DNA of 64,000 bases from Dermanyssus gallinae (taxonomy: Eukaryota; Arthropoda; Arachnida; Mesostigmata; Dermanyssidae), in assembly GCA_003439945.1 (NCBI GenBank), contig QVRM01001369.1, forward strand, positions 935,501 to 999,500. Reading direction: 5' to 3'. Shown here piece after piece: positions 12,196 to 24,040 of this stretch. Under the pieces are notes generated by a model. That model had not been told where the DNA came from. It was given only the letters and a program-made list of their open reading frames with translations, and searched no databases. Position numbers and translations under genes: made by a program. Position 1 is the stretch's first letter. Each line of letters opens with the position of its first letter.

Positions 12196-12610
12196 TATTA
12201 TTATTATTATGAACGCAGGCCGGTTTGCTTCCTCTCAATTAATATCAGTTGTTATTACTATTGTGATGAATGAACGTTTTCACTGCCATCTGTTCATTTC
12301 AAATCGCGCCTATAATAGAAGGCGCGTTCCCGCTACAAACAGTTAATGGCACCACAGGTCTCAGAAACCTCGCATCGCGTCCGTCGTCTGTAATATCATC
12401 CTTATATATTGCGATACCTCTTAAAAATTTTGCGGTGCCCACACTTATAGAACCCAGTGTATCCAAAGCACTAGGCACGAAGTAGTAGTCTCTTGACGGT
12501 TTGAGATACTTTTTTGTATCTGCGTGTATTGCGACTCATCGACACTCAGCAGAGCTGTGACGAAGGCACGATGACGCCGCCGTGCATAATACAGTTATAT
12601 CCCATACAAG
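12196..12610 (-). pseudogene. RLE-type LINE 3' fragment (restriction-like endonuclease end)
   Basis: On the minus strand the sequence matches the C-terminal endonuclease region of the LINE at 59.2 kb. In order: CTAASSCLRHSSAECR near 12570, then KKYLKPSRDYYFVPSALDTL near 12470-12530, RFLRPVVPLTVCSGNAPSII, and a stop at 12299-12301. These parallel the intact copy's KYTRLEHRFNFVPIAMETL and LAVCRGNAASILGA. One in-frame stop interrupts the part before KKYL. About 90 bp beyond the stop lies a short AAT run (12196-12210), in the same place as the AAT tail of the full-length element (74 bp after its stop). This looks like a 5'-truncated old copy of the same or a sister family. Confidence 0.85.
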
Positions 12611-13120
12611 GCTGTATGATCATTCATTAGGCTCCCGTTTGTCTTGTAAGACTGCCGGGCCTTTTTAAGCAGCTTAGCCGTTATAGACCGTTCACCACAC
12701 GACATGCATCTTAATAGCCGACACCACCCGGAACGAGTTAAGATCCGGCATAGCGCCAGGCTGACGAGAGGAAAGGGGTTGAAACCGTCCTCTACTAACG
12801 GAATGCTGAGCCACTAAAAAACGGCATTTTCTCCTATTGATGTCGGGTCATCAATGCTATTCTTTGCTGCCTGTTATCGCTTAGAACTCGCTGGCCTACT
12901 GCAGCGACATGCATATCGTGTTTTAGTCATTGATCCCTCAATGTAATCGAGCTAAGCCATGTAGTGATAGAACAGGATAATCATAATATTTATCGCGCCT
13001 ATCATAATGTGTCTAATATATAATTTAATATTGATTAGTTAATTTAAACGCTACGCAAGTGCTTTCACCGATTTAGGCGATTAGGCAAAGGAATTTTTCG
13101 ATATTTTTTTTTATTCGATT
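12611..13120. other. No gene recognised
   Basis: Possibly the decayed upstream part of the LINE fragment that ends at 12196, but I could not follow motifs beyond about 12610. Confidence 0.4.

Positions 13121-13160
<40 letters not shown>
13121..13160. repeat. (TA)n microsatellite
   Basis: About 20 TA units, lying about 130 bp upstream of the recognisable RLE LINE fragment. Confidence 0.95.
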
Positions 13161-13162
<2 letters not shown>

Positions 13163-13289
13163 AGTGAACTTTATTAAATTACTTTTTATGTTAGCACTTT
13201 GGAGTGAACAACTGCCTGCGCGTTAACGTGTGGTTACGGGTTCTTTAACATTACCAGAAACAGCTTGCAGGCAGTCCCTTCTGCTCGTG

Positions 13290-13955
13290 GCTAAAAGAGG
13301 ATTCCAGACGCTGTCTCCGTAGCAGGTCCCACGATGGTCGCATCAATGTCTAATGCCTGGCAAAAGGCGTCAGGGAAACTAGGTTCCTCGGCGGTCGAAC
13401 GCTTACGTACGCGACTGGAGAATTCCAAGGTATATCTTTTAGAAAAAGCTTCTTCCTGAGGACCCGATTTCGCAGACAAGCTGGGCCGCGCCGTTGTAGG
13501 ACATATTTCTAGCCAGTCTTATTGAGTTAACAGAAGACGAGATGGACAAGCAGTTTTATCTAGTAATGCTGGTACATGGCTTAATGCTCTACCAAGTGCC
13601 CCGTTGGAGCGCTCTTAGAGGGCTTTGTCGTCAAGATCTGTAATGGACTTCGCCTTAGGATCCCACTACTCAAAAAAAACATAAGTGCAGCTGCGGCTGG
13701 AAGGTCTGACCACTAAGCCACCATGGCTCATCCTGCACCCGCAGCTTAAGCAGTAAAACGAGACACACTGCTCCAATTGATACTTTGGCTCGTGCCCTCA
13801 CGCCGTCTGGCTACCTTTGTGTTCTCGGACCTGTAGACAGACGACTGTCGTCGACCTGACGGGATGATCCTAACAGTCTCTAAGGGTAAAAAGACATTCA
13901 CTGGATATATAATGCGGTAACGCAACGGCGGCCCCTGAGCACCTTGTTCAGGCAG
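13290..13955 (+). pseudogene. RLE-type LINE fragment (post-RT linker, zinc knuckle, start of endonuclease)
   Basis: Plus-strand frames contain, in order, segments diagnostic of the region between reverse transcriptase and endonuclease. TWLNALPSAPL with a following GLRLRIPLL lies near 13570-13660; compare AWLNALPSAPVGTLLED in the 29.1-kb copy. Then comes KCSCGWKV with HHGSSC (Cys-His knuckle, near 13680-13735), and finally RPDGMILTVSKGKK at about 13855, the PD motif of the restriction-like nuclease. Stops and frame changes are frequent. It stops being recognisable before 13960, where a different LINE fragment begins. Confidence 0.8.
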
Positions 13956-13989
13956 TCGGCACAGCGGCGGTGCTTTTACTTTCCTTAAT

Positions 13990-14640
13990 GGTTCCCTTTT
14001 AGGAATGGTTGGGATCTAAGAGCGGAAGAGCGCCGCCGTTTGTTGCAAGACCCTGCACTCAAGAGGGAAAACGAGCGGTAACGGAGCGTTGCTTTATGGC
14101 AGGCGGAGTAGGACGGTCTGGAGAAGAGTGCTCCAAGCGCCAGTCTCCCGAAGCTTAAACCAAACATCAACGAATAGTTAAAGCGGCCCGGGAGAGAACT
14201 AACCTTCTACACCTCCTAGGTCCTGACGGGTCACGGGGACTTACAATCCTACCTGTTCTGGATCGAAAAAGCTGCAGCCCCACGTGCGCCCACTGCGGCG
14301 ATGGACTTGAGAATACCCCAGAACAAACGGTGACCCGCATGGGCAGGGCAGCGTGCCTCCGCTACGTTTTTAACAGTACTAACACCGAACATGCTGGGTC
14401 TTTGCCCCAGTGGCTTGAAGTCACAAAGATTTTTAGAAAAACATTCAAGTCAAGATCTATGGCAAATAATCGCCGCACTATACGCACTCTTCAGGTCTCC
14501 GGGAAAGAAGCCAGCCACCAATTGTTTGAAATATTTGCACATACAATTCCCGGTCGGTTGGGAGGATGGGGTGATGGTTTTTAGTGGGTTGGAGTCCCAC
14601 CCTATCGGCGCACACTCACAGACGAGGTCCCTGCAGTAGT
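13990..14640 (+). pseudogene. APE-group LINE 3' fragment (R1/jockey-like C-terminus)
   Basis: Plus-strand translation shows the tail of a different LINE class. WQAE, a stop, then DGLEKS lies near 14097; ELTFYTS, a stop, then VLTGHGDLQSYLF near 14197. These correspond to the WQ.RWD and TQ.LTGHGCFQ.YL signature of R1/jockey-like ORF2 proteins. The Cys-His knuckle SCSPTCAHCGDGLENTPEQT follows near 14275-14330. Frame changes and stops show it is dead. It adjoins the RLE LINE fragment at 13290-13955, so one element probably inserted next to or into the other. Confidence 0.8.
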
Positions 14641-17600
14641 GTCCGTGAGTGCAAACCGCATTTTCCAGCTACTCCTCTACATTACGAAAAACCTGCACAA
14701 TGCCGACCGGTTTTTTTAAACGTCTTTCCTTAATTGGTCTGTCTGAAACTCTAGGCCTCCGCTGTATGTGCCTGTTACTGAGTGGACCAGTCTGTGTTCA
14801 CGTCTGTTTACATATTCGTGTGTAATATCCTGTTTAAAATCGTATCTATTTAAAATCAATTATTTGATCAGCGTCTGTTTTCCAACCAGCTTGCAGTGCA
14901 AATATTTCTGAGGCGTTTATTGGGAATTCAGCCGTATCTATAGAAACATAGAAACACTGTCTTTACGCGGTTGAGTTAATTTAGATTTTCTTGAGGCAGG
15001 TAGGATGCAAAGTTCTACATGCTATAAAATATTATCGGTCTAATTTTATTACGGAATATATTAGTAGCAGTTCACGGGCCTATTTCTTGAATATTTTTAT
15101 AAGCGCTATGGCCACGTTGTTTTAGCCCTTTTCTCGTGAAGCTGCCTTATAAAACTGAGCATTGGTATATGAGTTACTCCGACCATAGTTCCACTCATGT
15201 CTCGCTTATCTTGCGCTATCTGTCCTTCTAAGCGTATGTCACCGCAAATTACTCTTGTCTTCTGGACGTTAATGCTAATTAGGTTTTCATGGCGCCATCT
15301 TAATGTTTTGCGTAAGCAATATTGCAGGTGTTATGGTGACTTCGCTGTCATAAGGTTGTCAGCATAGAATGCATGTTCTGCGTTTGTTTCTTGAATTAGT
15401 GAAGAGGTTCGTGGCGTATGCGACATAAATAAACGGTGAGTCTCGTTCTTCTTATACTAAACCAAGAGCCTCTTCTATGTTTTCATTGGTGTAATATACC
15501 TTGATGATATTACTGTTAAGCTTTAACATGTTGCCCTCGAAGTTGAATTAAGTTCGCAATTTTTTCTAAAATGTGGCCTTGCGGGTCAAACGCCCGGCGC
15601 TTATCGATAAACGTCGCCTAGAATATTTTATTTGCGCGTAAGCAGCCTTTAATCCCAATGAGTACTTGCTAAACAGCCTACTCAGTCGATCTTTGGGGCA
15701 ATCATTCCGGACTGCTCGTAGGGTTCTATATACCTGTATGAACACGGTAAACGTTATACAATACCATTAGTTTATAATCCACGGTCGTAAATGCGATCCT
15801 TCTATGGTTTTGAAGTTCAGTTGGGGACATTTCCCTTTGTAGCGTGTCATCAACTAACGTTCTTTCCCTGCGTTGCGTATTTTTCCATCGCAGAGACGTG
15901 AAAGAGGTGGGTGAACGGAGAGACGATAATTGAACTACTGGACTTCAGTTGTTTATAAACGATGTGGTCGGGTCCTCATGATTTTCCATTTTTATTTTTC
16001 TTAAGGTTAAATGCACTTTATACTCCATCAGAGGTATTACTACGTCCTCCGAGAATTTGCTGTTTAATTTAAACCTTCTTGGAAGGGCAAATAAATTGTG
16101 ATTATTTGTAATTCTTTTTAACTGATTCAATTCTTGACGACCTCGGAAGAATACATTTGCATTGTTACATCTACAGCGGATTTGATTGGTTGTTCTTGTC
16201 GCCGCTTGTGCCGTTGCGGTTATTATATAGCTAAGAGTGAACCAACAAGGGCACTGTGCATTTACTTGCGCGATGTTTAAGTCTCAGCACATTGGTCTTC
16301 GTCGACGAAGTACCAAAGCCTGCCCGGAAACTTCATGAATTCGTTGGCTGCAGTCTATCACCGGTTTCCTTTGTGCGCGCGTCAGTATGTGTAACGAAGC
16401 CAATTGGGTGAGGTCTCCCTTTCATCTGTTCATTTTAGCCAAAGCCGTTCCGCTATTGTCCTATGCTTTTCTGTTTCGCCAACACTGAACCGAATCTACG
16501 CGAACGCCACGAAATGGAGCTTTCGTTAGAGAGCTTTCCTCGTGCCGGTTTTGTCGGTCGGCATTTTTCAGCCCTCTCTAGACCTTTTTTTTCTCAACGC
16601 TGTGCTGCTAGACGAGCGACTTTTCCCATCAGTAAAGCTGCCCGCTGCCACGCTGGATACAGCGGCGAGAGAAGGGTCTGCTGGTAGTTATTTATTGGCG
16701 GTCGCAGAGCTGTCGCGCCGACCCGGCAGGCACTTCTACTAAATAAAAAGGAAGGGGACAATGAGGAGGTAGATGGAGAAAATGAGGCGACCAGTGAGAT
16801 CCGACAGAGGGAGAGACGCATGGAGCGCGGGTCAACGTGTGAAAGTCGAGACTGTGGCTTGTTAAAAGCTTGACTCCTTGCAAAATGAACGCCAGTCGGA
16901 TAAATTGCACAGAAACCAAAACCTGCGACCACTTTTTGTGCTAAAATGGCTAAATTGTTTAGGTTGGATGTGTGCTATAGGCAACGATAACAACACTATT
17001 TGATATGGTAGTACGTGATATCACGCCGTTTTTCTCGAGACTGCTAGCTCTTTACTCTTAAAAACCCAACCTGACCTATCAATCTAACGAACTAACTGCT
17101 GATAAAAGCCGACTCCGGTTCTTAATACGTTCTCTATTTTATCATTACACTCGACTTAACAGGGCATGCAATTTTCTTCGAAGATTTGGCGTTCGTTATT
17201 CAGATTTTAAAGACTTCTATGGCTTTTCCCGAAATAGATCATTTACAGTCTCTAATGAGGCCCAATTATAGAACAAATTTGTGCAATAAAGTGATTATGT
17301 TGTAACACTGTTACATGCCAGAACCACGTTCTCTACCTTTTCCGCTTCTATGCCATACTTTGTCTAGTTGGAATAGATGGCCAGGATTTATATGTTTGCT
17401 CCACTATTCGGTGCACACCTTTTTTACTATCATACTCAATAATGAAGTCTTGCAATTGTTACCAAAGTTCACAGTTTGCTCAAAACAATAATATATATAG
17501 CTATCAAGCAGTACTTTCGTGGATAGGAATCCACCCCTCTACTTGATGCCACCACATTCGAATATGCCACGACAACAATACATATAATTTTTTCTACTCT

Positions 17601-19470
17601 CACTTCGCTTCTGCGCCAGCGAAGTGACGAAAGCCCGCATTCCTCTGCAACTGCGCGTTTTCCTCTCGTCTTTCAGTATGAAAACAACGCTTAACAAGAA
17701 AGCTGAAAAACAGTCACTACAAAGCAGAAGCGCCTAGAGCTTGTCGATATTCTCTAATCAGGAGATGCCGGAGACGCTTATGGAAGAGCTTAATGCAATT
17801 TATGAGAACTGCATATAAATAACCTCCGAGTGTCCTGTGCATACTCGTCCAATCCCCGGCAAGAGTTTACCCACAGCCCTCTCAGTGAGCTTCAGTCGGT
17901 CCCAGAACCAAATTGCTGCCCTAGAATTGCCTCTTTCACAGACGAATGCTTTCTCGCAATAACTCATTTAGAAAGAGTTCTGCTCGGCGCGCAGCAGCCT
18001 GATTTGATATTAGACTGCCGAGTACGAGCGATAGAGTTTTGTCGTATTGTCTACGGATTGCTGCGTTTGATCTTGCATTTCGTATTGACAGATATGTGTC
18101 CAAAAGGGCAATAACTCGATCCGCAAGCATTATGCAAATCATAGTATGTGTAAGTTGAGAAATAGTATGCATGGGTTGAAAAACCGTATAGTTCATTGTG
18201 AGACGTCACGTCACGTCTCTGTGTCCACATAAGCTACAGCCATGACAGAATGTCACGACACGCCAATACACCTATCAGGGGGGGGGAGGGGATTAGGGGT
18301 GGCCAGTCCTTCGAATGACACTCTTGATTACGATTGCCTCACACTTTGTGAATAAATCCTTAAAGTTTGTCAGGCTTTCGCCAGGTCATCTCACGCTCTC
18401 ATGGACGATGCCGCCGACTTCGACGTCGCTTTCATCATTAATTGTCACTACTGCAGCCACACTGTGCACTCTGTAGGAAAGTGCCTTGGGACGAAGAAGC
18501 AAGGCGACCGCAGCCGCGCCGAATTGGTCAACATGGGCACGATAAGAAGTTCGCAGTCGCCAACGCATTCGTTCACTCATGCACGCGCCGACCCAGACAC
18601 TGCAGTCAGTTTGAAGTTTTTACCATGCTTGCACTTACTTAGAGACCCGCAAGGCTTATAGAGAAACTTTGGAGCCCTCTTATCCCCGCCTCCAATCCCA
18701 CTTCGAGCGGCCTTCTTTCGACTTCGTCTTGCGGGCGATACGATTAAGCCGCCGAATATAAATCGATGGATGGGATACTCGAATAAGTAGATGCAGCCAG
18801 TTGACTGCAGTAGCGAAGATTTGCAACGGCTACGCGTTGGACAATCGGCCGCCAATTAGAGAATCAATGGCCATCAGGCCATGCACAAGCAAGAAGAGGT
18901 TAAAGCAGACATACGGCTAGAAATTAATTACAAAAGTTGACAGTGCAGAAGAAAGGGAGAACGATTGTAATAGCAGTCGAAAACAGGTGTACCATAATTG
19001 CTTAGTCACGCAACATGGACCGAAAGCGAATGTAACTCCACACTAACGGGCTGTTAACTCGTAATGAGACAAAATTTTGCCGGGTTGATCGAAATGCGTA
19101 TACATCACGTGAACACTCTACACAGCCTGATATTGTGCATTGAATCTTATCTATAGCCTTTACTTTTATGGTGCAGGCTACAATTGCTATCCCTGGATTC
19201 TGCATAATCATCGACTCGAAAAATAGTAGCCCTTCATAGTGAATATGGTTACATTAGATTTGTAAGATACGTATGAATATAAAATATTTTAATTTTGTGA
19301 GTGCTTGGATATAAGCTAAAGAATAAAATACACGTATCTGTGTAAATATGTACGCATATACTAAGATCTGTATTTAGAAATTAAAAATGTATCTGTATTG
19401 TAGCTGGAGAAATGGACAACACGGCGATAAATAAATATAGTATACACTTACCAATTTGAACAGATTTTTC
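14641..19470. other. Long stretch with no gene or repeat recognised
   Basis: Nearly 5 kb of mixed composition. Frames reach about 110 codons (16594-16932 minus, 17830-18114 plus, 18401-18661 plus) but none carries a motif I know, and opposite-strand frames are equally long. A poly-G run lies near 18280-18297. It probably contains old unrecognisable repeats. Confidence 0.5.
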
Positions 19471-19474
19471 TACT

Positions 19475-19478
<4 letters not shown>

Positions 19479-19548
<70 letters not shown>
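19479..19548. repeat. (AAT)n microsatellite
   Basis: About 23 uninterrupted AAT units. No transposon end recognised at either flank. Confidence 0.97.
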
Positions 19549-19549
<1 letters not shown>

Positions 19550-19615
19550 CGAATTATTTAAAACAAATTTGCAAGAATACGTTCAGACCTCTCAACTGTA
19601 ACATCGTTTAACATG

Positions 19616-19620
19616 TAATA

Positions 19621-19716
<96 letters not shown>
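19616..19716. repeat. (AAT)n followed by (ATT)n: self-complementary array
   Basis: About 18 AAT units switch directly to about 14 ATT units, so the two halves are reverse complements. They could form a hairpin of more than 40 bp. Confidence 0.95.
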
Positions 19717-19718
<2 letters not shown>

Positions 19719-19764
19719 AATGTTATTATTGTATAATGCTGTGCGGTCTGATTGATATAAAAAA

Positions 19765-19766
<2 letters not shown>

Positions 19767-19812
<46 letters not shown>
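19767..19812. repeat. (TA)n microsatellite
   Basis: About 23 TA units. No element end recognised beside it. Confidence 0.95.
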
Positions 19813-19815
<3 letters not shown>

Positions 19816-22800
19816 TTTGTTTTTCTAATCACTTTCGGTTGCTTTGACCACACGCTCATACACACCTTGCCAGGAGTTCACAAATACAGCACATTAGCGC
19901 ATTTAGTCCATAGCTCCAGCAGTCCATTTAACCGATTATTGAAGGAGTGTTCTTCCTGGGACCGATTATTAAAGGGGTGCTCTCGCTATTGCTGCACCCA
20001 ATTAGTTGATGACTCTTTTGTACCCAGCCCATTGTTTCTATCAGTACCGAGTAAAAATAGCAGGGATCCAGCTACGCCTATTTGCATTTCGCAAATGTCC
20101 CCTGTGACATCTTCTGCCTGTCTAACGACTTACCCAAGAAATCTTGTAGTGCATTACTACAGGATTATTTAAACAAGTCTTTAAACAAAACCTGAGGTTT
20201 TCATAGCAATAAAAAATAGACAATTTCTTATCCGTGCAGCTTGCAGGAAAAAAGAATGTGCCGACGTATGTGTATACGTCGGCACCCGCAGAGCCTTTGG
20301 GTCTTAACACATTTATGAGACGTTTTTCCCCTAGTCGATTGAGATGCATCTTGAAGCTACTGTGACTCAGGTCTAATGGAATCTGTCTAAAATTTATTGG
20401 TATGGCTGCTGTGGACACCGTGCGACTTGTCCGGGTAATAAGCCTTTGTGTGAGCATTTACATCTGTACAGATTGAGACGTTGGTGAGGGTGTATGCTTG
20501 CGATGACACCACATAACCGTCATCTCAGCCCAGGGGAGCTGAAAAATGTACATTCAATTTTACGATCGTGAAGCAAGTACGCGAGATGCAGAGATGGAAT
20601 TATTTGACTTTGATTGCCTCAACCAGTACCGATGCTACAAGAGGGAGCGTGGGGTCGCTAATATTTGGTGCAATGCATGCTGAACGTGTTAAAGTCTAGT
20701 ACGAAGCTTAAATGCACAAATGACAAAATGGGCAGGCATGTTCCACTTAAAAGCCTCATGGATAACATACGGTCTGCACATAGTCAGAAACAGAAAATCA
20801 GAAAATGCAACTATGTCTACAAAAAGTTAGTCCTCAACACTCAGAAAATTGTTGATTTATTTTTGTCTAAAGTAACGCAGCTGCCTGCATACTATTGTAG
20901 AACCTATTGCTTTCAAAAACGCGGAAAATCCTCCTCTAAGCATTAATAATTATGTAGACGAAAGAACTTTGTTTGCATATTGCAGATTTTTTTCGTCGGA
21001 ATATTACTGACATCCTGGATCTTCGGGTTCACAGCTGAATACCTGTTTGTAACGAATAAATCTCTATTTAGTAGAAACACTCATAGTAGTTTATTCAGAC
21101 CTTAGAGACGAATATCAAAACCGATGAGCAGAGCTTGCATTACTTGATTTAAAAAAATATATATCGAAATATAGGCGTGCTATTTGCGATAACATTTACG
21201 ATTACTGCTTATATCAATAATCGTTAAGCGATGGTTTTTATTAGCATGAACGCGTTTAGTCTACCTAAACGTTTCCCTGCCAGTGGGAAACCTTCAAAAG
21301 CTTCGGGAACAATCCTACCGAGACAATGTAACAACGAAGGCATGTACTAACGCCTCCGTAATGACGATATCAACCCTAAAGGTATGCTTTCAGGCTGGGT
21401 GTTTTTATCACCTCGCTAACGCTCATCGGCGAGAACAGTATGTTTCAGCTGCGAATACGCATCGTTCATTTAACGATTTATCGAAGCACGATTTTACGTT
21501 CGGGTGCGCCAACTACGCAGAGCCGATGTGGAGCGTCTCTAAATAATGACTTAAACATGATATCCGCTGGACTGTCGAATACTACAAATCAGTTGTTAAA
21601 TCGCCTATGAGCCCCATTAGAATCCTCGCCGTTATATCCCAACGGCACATGCGCAATTCTATCTAAAGCAGTTGCCAACAGTTTCACTCCAGGCCGACGA
21701 ACCGAGCACACAAACACACCCAAACACAAAAATGCAACGAGCAGAAACCGTTTATAAATCACTTCGTTGCGTTAACTGATGCGACTTCGTTTATTTTGTC
21801 AGTCTACCAAGTTTGGCAAGGCTAACTAACTAACAAACGAAGCAACCACTACCGCAACGACAACAAAAACGAGATAACGAGACAGCAATAGCAGCAATAG
21901 CGGCGAACGAGAAGCGTGTGTATTCTGTGGTTGCTGTGTTGGTATTGCTGTATAATGCAAACAGTATTTTTTCAAGGAGCTTCAAGAACGAAGGCAGGAA
22001 GGGCGGGTAATCTGTTCTGGCCTGCTAATTGATTTATAATCTACGATAACGAGAGCAGCACCACAGGGCATTTTGGCGCCGGGCCGCTACAGCTGTTGAC
22101 GCTACCCCTCACAGCCAACCTGTACGGCACAGGCACCGGAGGACCGCAGGTATTTAACGTGCTTCGTGCCTGGTGAAAGTCGCCAACTGAGTTTTCAGTC
22201 TGTCGGCCAGCTTCTTGATTCGACAGGTCCGACTTCGACAGACATTCGCCGCCGTTCTTTACGCTATAACGCCGCCGTTCTTTAAGCTATAACGCCGCCG
22301 TTCAGTACTTCTATGTTCATCATTCGAAGCATAATCGGACCCATTTTTCCAAAGTGTTAGTTCATAGACTAATACTATATGCCGTCATTTCGTCTTGACC
22401 TCGTTAGTGGCTAACTTCAGTGTGATTGTCATTTGCTTATTTTGGCTTTTTCCGCCAGATAAATGTCACAGCAAACCTGAGTTTAAGAATCAAAGAAGAG
22501 GAAATAGTTCTACTCGAGCAGGATTCGACCCTACGCATGGCAACGTTTCAGTCCTTAGGTAGCGTTGTTTTCGCCAGGCGGCCATTTTTTATTCAGATGG
22601 CGTCAACTAGCTCACGTTGTATTCAGCCCACAACGCGTCGTCTACTTTAAATGGTACAAAATTACATGTTGAACAGGAAGATCTACGGAAATATTTGATT
22701 CCACTAAGTTGCGAATGGCAAAGCCGCCCTCGAATGGCTGTAACATTTCGAACACTCCGGAGCAAGTAAGCCGTCTGTATTTCAGATATTTATTAAAGAT

Positions 22801-23229
22801 TTGCCTGTCAAAAAGTACTCCCCAGTCGAACCTCTTCAAGCTTCACTCCGTATTGCAATATATACAGTCATCGGCAATATTTACATATATGCGAGGGCTA
22901 TTTCTAGCACGTTGAATTGTGAAAATTGAATCGGAACCGTCAAGGTGTTCTGGTTTGTTTTGCTTCGAATCGCCATTGGTTAGCTACACACATGCCAATT
23001 TCGTGCCAATTGGTGACGACGTTGTTTGCTGTTTGAGTTTTGTGTAAAGAAATAAAGAAAACGAGGTTGGGCGATTTTAAAAATGCCAAACTATAGAGGA
23101 GCAACGAATCTGCGTCAAGTTCTGCTTTAAAGTCTATTAGGTTTTATTGATGTGGCCAACAAGTTGGCAACATCTGCGCGACAAAGAAAACCAATTATAC
23201 CTCTAGTCGCGTCATTCTGAATGACCCTG
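19813..23229. other. No gene recognised
   Basis: Mostly unique-looking sequence. A frame on the minus strand at 20122-20457 has a segment that faintly recalls LINE C-termini, too weak to call. Three 23-bp tandem units starting CGCCGCCGTTC lie at 22247, 22270 and 22293. Confidence 0.45.
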
Positions 23230-24040
23230 CGGTAGTCGTTGAGTGCGTCTACGCCCCATAGAGTAAGTTAGAATTGGCTCCAGATGCGCATTGTAGACAC
23301 GTACCAGAGGGTCCCGCGAAGCCTTGGATATTCTCAAACGCACGAGTGAGGCCACCACGGCGTAGCGGACTCTGGCACCTGGTCCTACATGACTGTCTCA
23401 TTTCAAGGCATTTCGCCTCTGAGCTGAGAGGAATTGCAGAGTCGCGTACTCGAAAGGATATATATATACCTGTTTTAAACTTCTATCTCAAAACCTGTTG
23501 TGGTAAAGAGCGAGTGTCGTCTTCGTCAAGTGAACCACCAGACCAAATCTTTGAAATAAATATATGAACCTCTCAATGTTGGTTTCAGCGTGCTGAAGAT
23601 TATGCGTAATATTGTATAATTAGAAGGAAAATACACGGAAGAGTGGTGTCGTCTGCATAGACGATTGGGCGAAAATCTGCCCATATATCGATGTCCCATA
23701 GGACGAAATGTAGATAATGAAGATAAGAGTTCCAAGAACCGAACCCTGAGGCGTGCCAGCGTGTACAGTTCTCGTTGCAAACCTAAAAGCTCCCATTGCC
23801 ACAAATTTCCTCTATCCGTTAAGATAAAATTTAAATCAAGATGTTACTCCTGACACTTTAAGAAATATAGAGTGGTCGAGGCACTAAATTTTTTTGGCTG
23901 CGTCAAGAAATGCGCCAATGCACATATTTCCATCCTCCGCAGTTTCACTGATCTCCCACCAGATACGTCCCAATGCCAGCTCAGTCGATCGTGCCCCCTT
24001 AAACTAAATTGGAAAATAATTTAAATTTAAATGTTTAAGT
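23230..24040 (-). pseudogene. jockey/CR1-like LINE reverse transcriptase relic
   Basis: Read on the minus strand from about 24000 downward, reverse transcriptase blocks appear in the right order. STELALGRIWWEISETAEDG comes first. CIGAFLDAAKK with CLDHSIF follows (motif A region, Asp kept). Next is TVHAGTPQGSVLGTLIF near 23730-23780 (motif B), then IVYADDTTLP near 23660 (motif C). FGLVVHLTKTTLAL near 23530-23570 follows, and VRVYNAHLEPILTYSMG near 23260-23310 resembles the thumb-side YG.EVW region. Blocks lie in different frames with stops, so it is inactive. The PQGSVLGPLLF and YADD forms point to the APE-bearing LINE group; I cannot fix the clade. Confidence 0.85.

Noticed and set aside
20122..20457. 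Minus-strand 111-codon frame faintly like a LINE C-terminus
   Set aside because: The similarity is limited to a few residues and no RT motif was found nearby.
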